Both the position numbers and the translations under genes were made by a program. 7,264 nucleotides of DNA, taken from NCBI GenBank assembly GCA_029549705.1, contig JAKPIR010000152.1, positions 1 to 7,264 on the forward strand, in the 5' to 3' direction. Positions 1 through 4,788 of the stretch are shown piece after piece. Source of the DNA: Pseudomonadota bacterium (GTDB lineage: Bacteria > Pseudomonadota > Gammaproteobacteria > Burkholderiales > Methylophilaceae). Each line of letters opens with the position of its first letter. Positions within the stretch are counted from its first letter, which is position 1. The notes beneath the pieces were generated by a model. That model did not search any database and was not told where the DNA came from. It worked only from the letters and a program-made list of their open reading frames with translations.

Positions 1-107
1 GACTTTTCGCTTAGCCTATCTGAAAACTCCTTAACTGATGATTGAGTTTGAGCATTACCAAGCCCGCATAAACTAAAAAATAACACCAAGCCGGCTAGAA
101 TTTTCAT
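1..107 (-). CDS. Secreted or periplasmic protein, N-terminal part only (runs off the left edge)
   Basis: The minus strand opens with an ATG at 107-105 and reads without a stop to the window edge, giving about 35 residues. The N-terminus is a textbook signal peptide: a lysine at position 2, a hydrophobic stretch (residues 3-16, rich in Leu, Val and Phe), then Gly-Leu-Gly-Asn-Ala before Gln20, a plausible signal peptidase I site after Ala19. The mature part that can be seen is polar and helix-prone (Ser, Lys, Glu, Asp). A Cys lies in the hydrophobic core at residue 14, but the residues before it do not make a convincing lipobox. A good promoter lies 29-57 bases upstream. The family cannot be named from so short a stretch. 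The gene is transcribed away from the tRNA-derived segment, so it may belong to a different module. Confidence 0.7.
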   Translation of the reverse strand, partial: MKILAGLVLFFSLCGLGNAQTQSSVKEFSDRLSEK

Positions 108-135
108 TGTAATTGCTCTTATATGAGTGTGGCTT

Positions 136-164
136 ATTCTATGCTTCTTAATTTAATCTTGCAA
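136..164 (-). promoter_or_regulatory. Sigma70-type promoter for the signal-peptide protein gene
   Basis: On the minus strand a -35 box TTGCAA (164-159) is followed by a 17-base spacer and a -10 box TAGAAT (141-136). Transcription would start near 129 and leave a leader of about 20 bases before the ATG at 107. A weak purine stretch (AAGAG) lies at a workable distance from that start codon. The box match and the exact 17-base spacing make this the best promoter in the window. Confidence 0.6.
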
Positions 165-421
165 AAAAGATGAAAAAATAAATACATATATAAAGTCTAT
201 TTTTTTATATGGTGTACGTAGGTGTCACATGTAGCTAAAGACACTGTCGACCACCCCCCCCAGTTGCGACAAGTCACCCCCGCCCCTCATGGGGCACTGG
301 CGGGACACTCAAGGATAAAAAAATACAATAATCAGCAACATGAGGCAATAAAGTATTTGATATAACTTATTGATTATATTGTTCTAGTTTGTTTTGACTT
401 GTTGTTAATTTTTGACTTAGA
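165..421. other. Non-coding, AT-rich stretch with an internal C-rich block, ending at the tRNA-derived repeat
   Basis: No convincing reading frame is seen. The DNA is strongly AT-rich except for 250-304, which is dominated by C runs (eight C in a row near 254-261) and can fold in part: GCCCC-TCAT-GGGGC at 282-295, or alternatively CCCGCC (279-284) with GGCGGG (299-304). Directly before the tRNA-derived fragment there is a direct repeat TTTTGACTT at 392-400 and 410-418. A short motif beside an att-like core could be a recombinase arm site, but the evidence is weak. Confidence 0.5.
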
Positions 422-470
422 CGGACTTTTAATCCGTTTGTCGTGGGTTCGATCCCCGCACACCCTACCA
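422..470 (+). repeat. 3' half of a tRNA-Lys(TTT) gene, att-like scar (fragment 1)
   Basis: This is the 3' part of a tRNA-Lys: 3' side of the anticodon arm with loop CTTTTAA (anticodon TTT at 428-430), variable loop, intact T arm (stem GTGGG/CCCGC, loop TTCGATC), acceptor strand and CCA. It matches 44 of 49 positions of the complete tRNA-Lys at 6400-6475. The bases upstream do not resemble a D arm or 5' acceptor strand, so the gene is cut within the anticodon stem. That breakpoint is where many tyrosine recombinases cross over in tRNA genes, so I read it as the displaced end of an element that integrated in a tRNA-Lys lying to the left, outside the window. A plain truncated tRNA pseudogene is the alternative. 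Confidence 0.85.
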
Positions 471-477
471 AGATAAT

Positions 478-510
478 CAAGGGGTTACGATAACATCGTG
501 ACCCCTTGTT
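478..510 (+). terminator. Hairpin terminator behind tRNA-Lys fragment 1
   Basis: A 13-bp stem (478-490 with 496-508, one G-T wobble) encloses a five-base loop TAACA. It starts seven bases after the CCA of fragment 1. The following T tract is poor (TTGTTCATTT). It is most simply the original terminator of the tRNA gene, displaced together with its 3' half. Confidence 0.65.
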
Positions 511-796
511 CATTTCTAGTAGCCGTATAGTAGGCTATCTGAGCGACACTTTTGCTTACAACTAAATCTGTCATCTAAATTTTTCGCTGAATGTCTACTA
601 AGTGGAACAAAACAGTCGCATATATTTTGCGCGTCAACTTCAGCATTCGGCCATTTACGGACATTCAGCAACCTAGTTTGGCTTCCCTACGGCCGTCATT
701 GGGGGTGGGCCGCTTTGCAGACAAAGCCGCCGACATTTTCGATACTCAGGACAACGCCGTTTGGCTAATAGGTCTCAACAGCCACAACCGAATCGG
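511..796. other. Non-coding stretch downstream of the HxlR gene; no gene seen
   Basis: A plus-strand reading frame exists at 591-950, but it resembles no family and its last third is antisense to the HxlR gene, so I do not call it. A hairpin at 708-731 (GCTTTG-CAGA-CAAAGC, with a further GGC/GCC pairing outside one mismatch) lies about 65 bases past the hxlR stop. It has no T run on either strand, so it is at best a weak transcript end for hxlR. Confidence 0.5.
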
Positions 797-1186
797 CTAC
801 TCCCTAATTTCAGGCGATAAGAATGTCTTAGGTAAGACTACACCAGGAATGTATTGCTTACCCCAATGCCCCATGGCTTTCAATATCGGTCCAAGATCCG
901 CGCCTTTGCGGGTGAGGAAGTATTCTGCTCGCGGGGGATTATCCTGGTAGAACTCTTTTTTGACTAAGCCAGTGGCCTCTAGGCGCTTCAAGCGGTCTGC
1001 TAGGATATTGGTTGGTATTGCCTCCGGTGAATTCTGAAACTCTCCGTAACGACGCTTACTCAACATAAGCAGGTCGCGCACCACCAACAACGTCCATTTG
1101 TCTCCCACGATGTCGAGCACATTTGCAATCGGACACATCGAGCGGTAGCCCTCGGGACAGTCAGGGTTTTCATTAGCTTTTTTCAT
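797..1186 (-). CDS. HxlR-family winged helix-turn-helix transcriptional regulator
   Basis: The 129-residue protein matches the HxlR (DUF24) family along its length: the opening Met-Cys-Pro-Ile at 17-20, Ile-Val-Gly-Asp-Lys-Trp-Thr-Leu at 26-33, Arg-Arg-Tyr-Gly-Glu-Phe at 45-50, recognition region Pro-Thr-Asn-Ile-Leu-Ala-Asp-Arg-Leu at 58-66, Leu-Glu-Ala-Thr-Gly-Leu-Val at 69-75, wing with Pro-Pro-Arg-Ala-Glu-Tyr at 84-89, and Leu-Thr-Arg-Lys-Gly after it. Members are dimeric DNA-binding regulators, and some sense aldehydes, quinones or oxidants through an N-terminal cysteine. Cys18 sits at the conserved position and Cys10 is extra. I chose the ATG at 1186; a GTG two codons upstream (1192) is possible. 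No clear ribosome site is visible. The gene is divergent from the DUF1330-SDR-MFS operon, with twin palindromes between, so it probably controls both directions. Confidence 0.92.
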   Translation of the reverse strand: MKKANENPDCPEGYRSMCPIANVLDIVGDKWTLLVVRDLLMLSKRRYGEFQNSPEAIPTNILADRLKRLEATGLVKKEFYQDNPPRAEYFLTRKGADLGPILKAMGHWGKQYIPGVVLPKTFLSPEIRE

Positions 1187-1207
1187 ATACACAAATTTTA
1201 TCTAAGT

Positions 1208-1226
1208 AACTTGCAATTCGCAAGTT
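1208..1226. promoter_or_regulatory. Palindromic operator 1 (proximal to the regulator gene)
   Basis: Perfect 7-bp inverted repeat AACTTGC-AATTC-GCAAGTT, ending 22 bases before the regulator's ATG. Its core (ACTTGC, five bases, GCAAGT) is shared exactly with the second palindrome. A dimeric winged-helix regulator encoded next door is the obvious ligand. At this position binding would repress the regulator's own gene. Confidence 0.75.
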
Positions 1227-1242
1227 TTATCTGTAGTATGTG

Positions 1243-1259
1243 ACTTGCATTAAGCAAGT
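1243..1259. promoter_or_regulatory. Palindromic operator 2 (on the operon side)
   Basis: Perfect 6-bp inverted repeat ACTTGC-ATTAA-GCAAGT. Its centre lies 34 bp from the centre of operator 1, about three helical turns, so two dimers would sit near the same face of the DNA. It overlaps the suggested -35 box of the plus-strand operon promoter, as expected for repression of that operon. Part of it would also lie within a minus-strand promoter for the regulator. Confidence 0.75.
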
Positions 1260-1274
1260 GACTAAGTATATGCT
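1245..1274 (+). promoter_or_regulatory. Possible promoter of the DUF1330-SDR-MFS operon
   Basis: A -35-like TTGCAT (1245-1250), an 18-base spacer and a -10-like TATGCT (1269-1274) point towards the operon. Both boxes are only moderate matches. The -35 lies inside operator 2. A start near 1281 would leave a leader of about 105 bases before the DUF1330 ATG. The 10-mer TTTATCTAAG occurs at 1197-1206 and again at 1274-1283, bracketing the regulatory region. Confidence 0.35.
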
Positions 1275-1360
1275 TTATCTAAGATGCAATGGATGAGCAG
1301 GAAAACGCCATTACCGGTTCGACCTTTGGCAAGTGCGTATCCAAAACAAGTCACCCGTTC

Positions 1361-1397
1361 ACAAACTTTATAAAAAGGAACCACTATGTCTGAGTCT
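1361..1397 (+). repeat. Duplicated translation-initiation segment, copy 1 (DUF1330 start)
   Basis: This 37-base stretch covers the leader, ribosome site AAAAAGGAA, ATG and first four codons of the DUF1330 gene. It matches the equivalent stretch at the SDR start (1735-1771) at 32 of 37 positions. The shared core AAAAAGGAACCAC directly before the ATG is identical, and both proteins begin Met-Ser-Glu-Ser. Confidence 0.8.
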
Positions 1398-1718
1398 TCA
1401 TCTGCGTACTTGGTTGTGCAGCTCAATGTCAAAAATCACCAAGAGTATCTACAGCGATACGCTATGTTCGTCTTACCCATGTTTAAAAAGTTTGGCGCAG
1501 AAGTGATTGCTGCATCCACCCCAAAAGTATTGGAAGGAGAATGGGGAGGTAACTGGTCAGCCGTAGTGCGATTTCCGAGCATGTCTGTTGCTGAAGAATG
1601 GTACAACTCACCTGAATATCAACCGCTGAAGGAATTAAGGAAAAAGGAGTTAACCGTGGGCGGTTCTTCTGCACTTGTTGAAGGATTTAATCCGCCCGTG
1701 CGGAGCGAGCATGAGTAG
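1386..1718 (+). CDS. DUF1330 family protein (dimeric alpha-beta barrel fold)
   Basis: The 110-residue protein fits DUF1330, a small ferredoxin-like domain related to the ABM/Dabb dimeric barrels. Family marks seen: Tyr-Leu-Val-Val-Gln-Leu-Asn-Val at 8-15 (first strand), the helix with Tyr21, Tyr25 and Pro31, Lys-Val-Leu-Glu-Gly at 47-51, Val-Val-Arg-Phe-Pro-Ser at 60-65, and the signature Trp-Tyr-Asn-Ser-Pro-Glu-Tyr at 72-78. The length is normal to slightly long (the usual is about 95-100), with a polar N-terminal extension. The biochemical role of DUF1330 is largely unknown; related folds include monooxygenases and small-molecule-binding enzymes. The start is supported by AAGGAA seven bases upstream. 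It is the first gene of the operon and lies 41 bases before the SDR gene, so it probably acts on the same compound. Confidence 0.88.
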   Translation: MSESSSAYLVVQLNVKNHQEYLQRYAMFVLPMFKKFGAEVIAASTPKVLEGEWGGNWSAVVRFPSMSVAEEWYNSPEYQPLKELRKKELTVGGSSALVEGFNPPVRSEHE

Positions 1719-1734
1719 GTAATTTTCTATTTTT

Positions 1735-1771
1735 ATAAACATTACAAAAAGGAACCACCATGTCAGAGTCT
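1735..1771 (+). repeat. Duplicated translation-initiation segment, copy 2 (SDR start)
   Basis: Second copy of the 37-base segment seen at 1361-1397, with five substitutions. It holds AAAAAGGAACCAC, the ATG of the SDR gene and its first codons. Similarity stops shortly inside both genes, so the duplication is limited to the initiation region. Confidence 0.8.
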
Positions 1772-2566
1772 AAAGTCGTTGTTGTTACCGGCGTTTCGTC
1801 CGGAATTGGTCGTATCACCGCAGAAAAGTTTACAAAGCAAGGTTGGCGGGTATTCGGCACCGTACGCAATCTCACCAAAACCCAACCTTTTGCTGGAGTA
1901 GAATTAATTGAAATGGACGTGCGCGATGAAGATTCAGTGAAGCGCGGAATCCAGTCTATTCTCGACAAAACCAAGCGTATCGACGTATTGGTCAACAATG
2001 CGGGCGGATCACTTTTAGGAGCAATGGAGGAAACGTCGATTGCCGAAGCCCGAGCGCTTTTCGACACCAACTTTTTCGGTGTTCTGAGCACGACCAAAGC
2101 CGTTCTGCCACACATGCGGGATCAGCGCTCAGGTCGTATCGTCAATGTCAGCTCGGTATTGGGATTTCTGCCAGCGCCTTACATGGCGCTCTATTCTGCT
2201 TCCAAGCACGCCATCGAGGGACTATCCGAAAGCTTAGATCATGAGGTACGTCAATTTGGCATTCGCGTGGCGCTTGTCGAACCCTCTTTCACTAAGACCA
2301 ACTTTGAAATCAATTCGCCTCAGACTGTCACCAAGATCCCAGATTACAACAAAGAGCTTGGCGTTGTTTCACAGGCTATCAGAAACAATACCCAAAAGGC
2401 CCCTGAGCCAGCAGAAGTAGCAGAAACGATTTTAAATGCAGCGTTGGGCGCTTGGAAAATGCGCCACACACCCAAAGGAGAGGCGTCCCTTTTAGCAAAG
2501 TTGCGTCGCTTCATGCCTTTTGGCCCGGTAGATAAGGGTTTAAGAAAGACATTCGGACTTGCTTGA
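1760..2566 (+). CDS. Short-chain dehydrogenase/reductase (classical SDR)
   Basis: The 268-residue protein is a classical SDR with a complete set of motifs: the Rossmann Thr10-Gly-x3-Gly-Ile-Gly17, Asp53 in Met-Asp-Val, Asn-Asn-Ala-Gly at 79-82, Asn104 of the catalytic tetrad, Ser132, and Tyr145-x3-Lys149. Arg36 just after the second strand suggests a preference for NADP(H), by family precedent. The Val-Glu-Pro-Ser-Phe segment at 173-177 replaces the common Pro-Gly turn. The C-terminal part (residues 235-268) is basic, as in many SDRs of around 270 residues. The enzyme should reduce or oxidise a carbonyl/alcohol; the substrate cannot be told. It shares a duplicated initiation segment with the DUF1330 gene, and its stop overlaps the ribosome site of the MFS gene. 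Placement between a DUF1330 protein and an exporter suggests modification followed by export or detoxification. Confidence 0.93.
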   Translation: MSESKVVVVTGVSSGIGRITAEKFTKQGWRVFGTVRNLTKTQPFAGVELIEMDVRDEDSVKRGIQSILDKTKRIDVLVNNAGGSLLGAMEETSIAEARALFDTNFFGVLSTTKAVLPHMRDQRSGRIVNVSSVLGFLPAPYMALYSASKHAIEGLSESLDHEVRQFGIRVALVEPSFTKTNFEINSPQTVTKIPDYNKELGVVSQAIRNNTQKAPEPAEVAETILNAALGAWKMRHTPKGEASLLAKLRRFMPFGPVDKGLRKTFGLA

Positions 2567-2579
2567 GGAACGAATCACG

Positions 2580-3992
2580 ATGTCCTCGCCAGTTGGATTG
2601 GAAGAGAAGTTGTCAGGCAGAGTAGCTTCACCATGGCAAGTGTTCTGGGTGGCCAGCATGGCGGTGTTTCTTGTCTCCATGGACGGCACCATGCTGTTCG
2701 CAGCATTTAGTGCATTGCAGGCAGGTTTTCCAAAAGCTACAGCAGCTGACCTTTCGTGGGTACTCAATGCCTACACGGTAGTCTATGCGGCGATGCTGAT
2801 TCCATCTGGCGGGTTGGCAGACAAACATGGCCGCAAGAAGATTTTTCTACTTGGTGTTGCGTTGTTTCTTACGGCTTCAGTTGCCTGTGGTTTGGCAGTC
2901 AACGTGGAGTGGCTAGTTGTGGCAAGAGTTGTGCAGGCGGTGGGCGCTGCAATGCTGACACCAGCATCACTATCGCTTGTACTGGCAGCGTTTCCGCTTA
3001 GTAAACGTGCTGTAGTTGTCAGTTTGTGGGGCGCGGTTGGTGGTCTGGCTGCAGCATTAGGCCCAAGCCTGGGCGCATTCGTAATCGCATTACTTGGATG
3101 GCAATGGGCGTTCTACCTGAATGTTCCTTTGGGGGTTTATGCCATATGGCGTGGCGCAACAATTCTTACGGAAACAAAGCAGCCAACCTTGGGACGACCA
3201 TTGGACATTGTTGGGATGGGCTTGCTAATCATCGGCATTGGTGCCTTGGCTCTGTCTATCGTGCAAGCGGACTCCCCTAGCTGGTCTTATCATGACCTTC
3301 TAGGTACAGCAGGCATCGGTTTGGCATGCATCTTAGGATTTGTCGCCTGGGCTCGGTTTGCCGTGGCGCCGTTGGTGGATTTATGTTTGTTTCATAACGC
3401 CACCTATCGCTATGTAAATCTTGCAACGCTGAGCTTTGGAGCCGCATTCTCGATGATGTTTTTCGCTTTCTTCTTCTACATGCATTCTATCTGGCACTAC
3501 TCGCTGCCACTAGCTGGTCTGGCAATGGCACCTGGGCCCTTGCTGGTGGTTCCCGTTGCTGCGTTGTCAGGTAGAATAGCGAGCAAGTATGGTCACCGCC
3601 AACTTCTGGTCGGAGGTTGTATGATCTACGCGGTTAGTGCAATTTGGTTTTTTCTGGTGCCTGGCATAGAGCCAGCCTATTTGACACAATGGTTACCAGG
3701 CATGTTGTTCAGTGGTATTGGCGTAGGCATGGTTTTGCCTTCGCTTTCAGGCGCTGCAGTAAGCCACTTACCCTCAGAACATTACGCTGTAGGTAGTGCC
3801 ATCAATCAGGCAATACGACAAATCGGCTCAGTCATAGGGGTTGCCATCATTGTGCTACTTCTGGGGGGTGCCGATTTACATCGTGCCAATTTTGATGCAG
3901 TCTACCTCTGCCATATGAGCTTGGCACTTTTGACTGCAGCGCTGTGTATCCCTGTCAACACCATGCCAGCCAACATCGCAAAAAAATCCTAA
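2580..3992 (+). CDS. MFS drug/metabolite exporter, DHA2 (EmrB/QacA) type
   Basis: The 470-residue membrane protein has the layout of a 14-helix drug:H+ antiporter. Seen: Ser33-Met-Asp35-Gly in the first helix (motif D1, normally Leu-Asp), motif A Gly-Gly-Leu-Ala-Asp-Lys-His-Gly-Arg-Lys-Lys at 77-87, the antiporter motif C around Gly155 and Gly161-Pro-x2-Gly165, and Trp-Gln-Trp-Ala-Phe-Tyr-Leu-Asn-Val-Pro-Leu-Gly at 174-185, typical of DHA2. A second, degenerate motif A lies at 331-343. The last helix is about 441-459, followed by a short polar tail. I chose the ATG at 2580, with AGGA ten bases upstream overlapping the SDR stop; a TTG at 2559 would add seven residues. The 13-base gap to the SDR indicates co-transcription and probable translational coupling. 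It works in the inner membrane; the substrate is unknown. No clear terminator follows. Confidence 0.92.
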   Translation: MSSPVGLEEKLSGRVASPWQVFWVASMAVFLVSMDGTMLFAAFSALQAGFPKATAADLSWVLNAYTVVYAAMLIPSGGLADKHGRKKIFLLGVALFLTASVACGLAVNVEWLVVARVVQAVGAAMLTPASLSLVLAAFPLSKRAVVVSLWGAVGGLAAALGPSLGAFVIALLGWQWAFYLNVPLGVYAIWRGATILTETKQPTLGRPLDIVGMGLLIIGIGALALSIVQADSPSWSYHDLLGTAGIGLACILGFVAWARFAVAPLVDLCLFHNATYRYVNLATLSFGAAFSMMFFAFFFYMHSIWHYSLPLAGLAMAPGPLLVVPVAALSGRIASKYGHRQLLVGGCMIYAVSAIWFFLVPGIEPAYLTQWLPGMLFSGIGVGMVLPSLSGAAVSHLPSEHYAVGSAINQAIRQIGSVIGVAIIVLLLGGADLHRANFDAVYLCHMSLALLTAALCIPVNTMPANIAKKS

Positions 3993-4410
3993 GTTGTTCG
4001 CGAGCGCAAATGCTGTGCATAAATGCTTTCAGAGACCGTATAGAAAAATCATAGAAACAATTGTTGCAACACAAGAGTGATTTGCAAGCCGAATAGCAGA
4101 TGCTTATTCGCGATGCCATGACAACTACTCAGAGTCCAACGCACTAGTTTGACTTGAAACCACGGATGGCTGCTCAGTCTGCACAGGCGAAATCGAAGCC
4201 ATAAAATTTACTACCGAAAGCAGACCTTGGCCAAGGTCGGCTCAGGGTCGATAGTTGTCGGTGAGCCTTTGTAGCTGACAGTCCTCTAAGTGGATATACG
4301 AGGCATTCGTTCAAATTTAACTCCGCACGTGTTAATGTAAATATTAAAATAAAACAGTAAGTTATAGTGTATATTCAAACATGGTAAAGTGCAGTAAAAC
4401 GTATTTAAAA
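3993..4410. other. Non-coding stretch between the operon and tRNA-Lys fragment 2
   Basis: No reading frame of note in either direction; the longest I find are a few dozen codons with no recognisable family. It contains a perfect 16-bp palindrome GACCTTGGCCAAGGTC at 4223-4238 and an imperfect hairpin CGAATA/TATTCG at 4090-4110. Neither has a T tract, so neither is a clear terminator for the operon. The last 100 bases become very AT-rich up to the tRNA fragment, like the DNA before fragment 1. The middle portion may be decayed coding DNA, but nothing identifies it. Confidence 0.5.
4223..4238. repeat. Perfect 16-bp palindrome
   Basis: GACCTTGG followed directly by CCAAGGTC, with no spacer. With no loop it would not form a good RNA hairpin, so a dimeric protein site is more natural than a terminator. 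No adjacent gene explains it: the nearest upstream stop is at 3992 and the next start is at 4611. Confidence 0.5.
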
Positions 4411-4457
4411 GAACTTTTCATGCGTTTGTAGTGGGTTCGAACCCCGCACACCTACCA
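4411..4457 (+). repeat. Decayed 3' half of a tRNA-Lys(TTT) gene, att-like scar (fragment 2)
   Basis: It aligns with fragment 1 (423-475) at 47 of 53 positions, with five substitutions and one lost C in the acceptor strand, and the match continues five bases past the CCA (AGATA in both). The anticodon TTT and the T stem GTGGG/CCCGC are kept, but the 3' side of the anticodon stem (TGCG for TCCG) and the acceptor are damaged. No 5' half precedes it. It cannot be a working tRNA. I read it as an older displaced integration scar. Confidence 0.8.
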
Positions 4458-4466
4458 AGATATAGC

Positions 4467-4497
4467 GCCCAGTCAGAAATGACTGGGCTTTTTCTTT
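4467..4497 (+). terminator. Strong intrinsic terminator behind tRNA-Lys fragment 2
   Basis: A perfect 9-bp stem GCCCAGTCA/TGACTGGGC closes a GAAA tetraloop (4476-4479) and is followed directly by TTTTTCTTT. It lies ten bases after the fragment's CCA, in the place a tRNA terminator would occupy. It would also stop read-through from the MFS operon, which has no terminator of its own, before the photolyase cassette. Confidence 0.9.
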
Positions 4498-4610
4498 AGT
4501 TTCAGCCAATCTATAAATAAGCCAATTAAACTTTTCGAAAATACGAGCGTCAATGTTATGCAATGTGTTCATTTCGTTCAACCTTGATTATGTTTTGACT
4601 GACGGTTGAT

Positions 4611-4772
4611 ATGCTCAAAAAAGCTGATTTTCCCACAAAGATATGTTTAACTTGTCATCGACCTTTTGCATGGCGTAAGAAATGGAAAACCGTTTGGGAC
4701 GAGGTGAAATATTGCTCGGTTGCCTGTCGTCAATTTAAGAAGTCCAGCCAAGTTAAAAAAGATACCCAGTAA
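4611..4772 (+). CDS. DUF2256 zinc-ribbon-like small protein
   Basis: This 53-residue gene is small but recognisable as DUF2256. It carries Cys12-x2-Cys15 and Cys35-x3-Cys39, a likely four-cysteine zinc site, with the family signature around Arg17-Pro-Phe, Trp21-Arg-Lys-Lys-Trp25, Val-Trp-Asp-Glu-Val-Lys-Tyr-Cys at 28-35, and a basic tail. The start is the ATG at 4611; only a weak GACGG precedes it. The stop lies 16 bases before the preferred GTG start of the photolyase, so the two are surely co-transcribed. DUF2256 genes are, to my knowledge, often found next to cryptochrome/photolyase genes, but no function is established. Compact cysteine-rich form suggests binding of zinc or nucleic acid, or help with the iron-sulfur cluster of the partner (inference). 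Confidence 0.88.
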   Translation: MLKKADFPTKICLTCHRPFAWRKKWKTVWDEVKYCSVACRQFKKSSQVKKDTQ

Positions 4773-4788
4773 TGCAAAGTATATTAAA

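Noticed and set aside
422..470. A functional tRNA-Lys(TTT) gene
   Set aside because: The D arm and 5' acceptor strand are absent; the bases upstream cannot pair with the 3' acceptor strand.
708..731. Rho-independent terminator for the HxlR gene
   Set aside because: The hairpin is good, but no T run follows on the minus strand, so it is kept only as a note.
591..950. Plus-strand 119-codon reading frame
   Set aside because: It resembles no family, and its 3' third is antisense to the well-supported HxlR gene. It has no ribosome site and a composition unlike its neighbours.
268..1356. Shared 11-mer ACAAGTCACCC at about 269 and 1346
   Set aside because: Too short, no extension on either side and no structural context; likely chance.
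1687..2115. Minus-strand 142-codon frame under the SDR gene
   Set aside because: It lies opposite a complete classical SDR with all motifs; a mirror frame.
2559..2579. TTG start for the MFS exporter
   Set aside because: The ATG at 2580 has a properly spaced AGGA and avoids overlap with the SDR coding sequence. The seven extra residues resemble nothing in the family.
4090..4110. Terminator of the MFS operon
   Set aside because: Short stem with a bulge and no T tract. The stronger hairpin at 4467-4497 is the likely stop for read-through.
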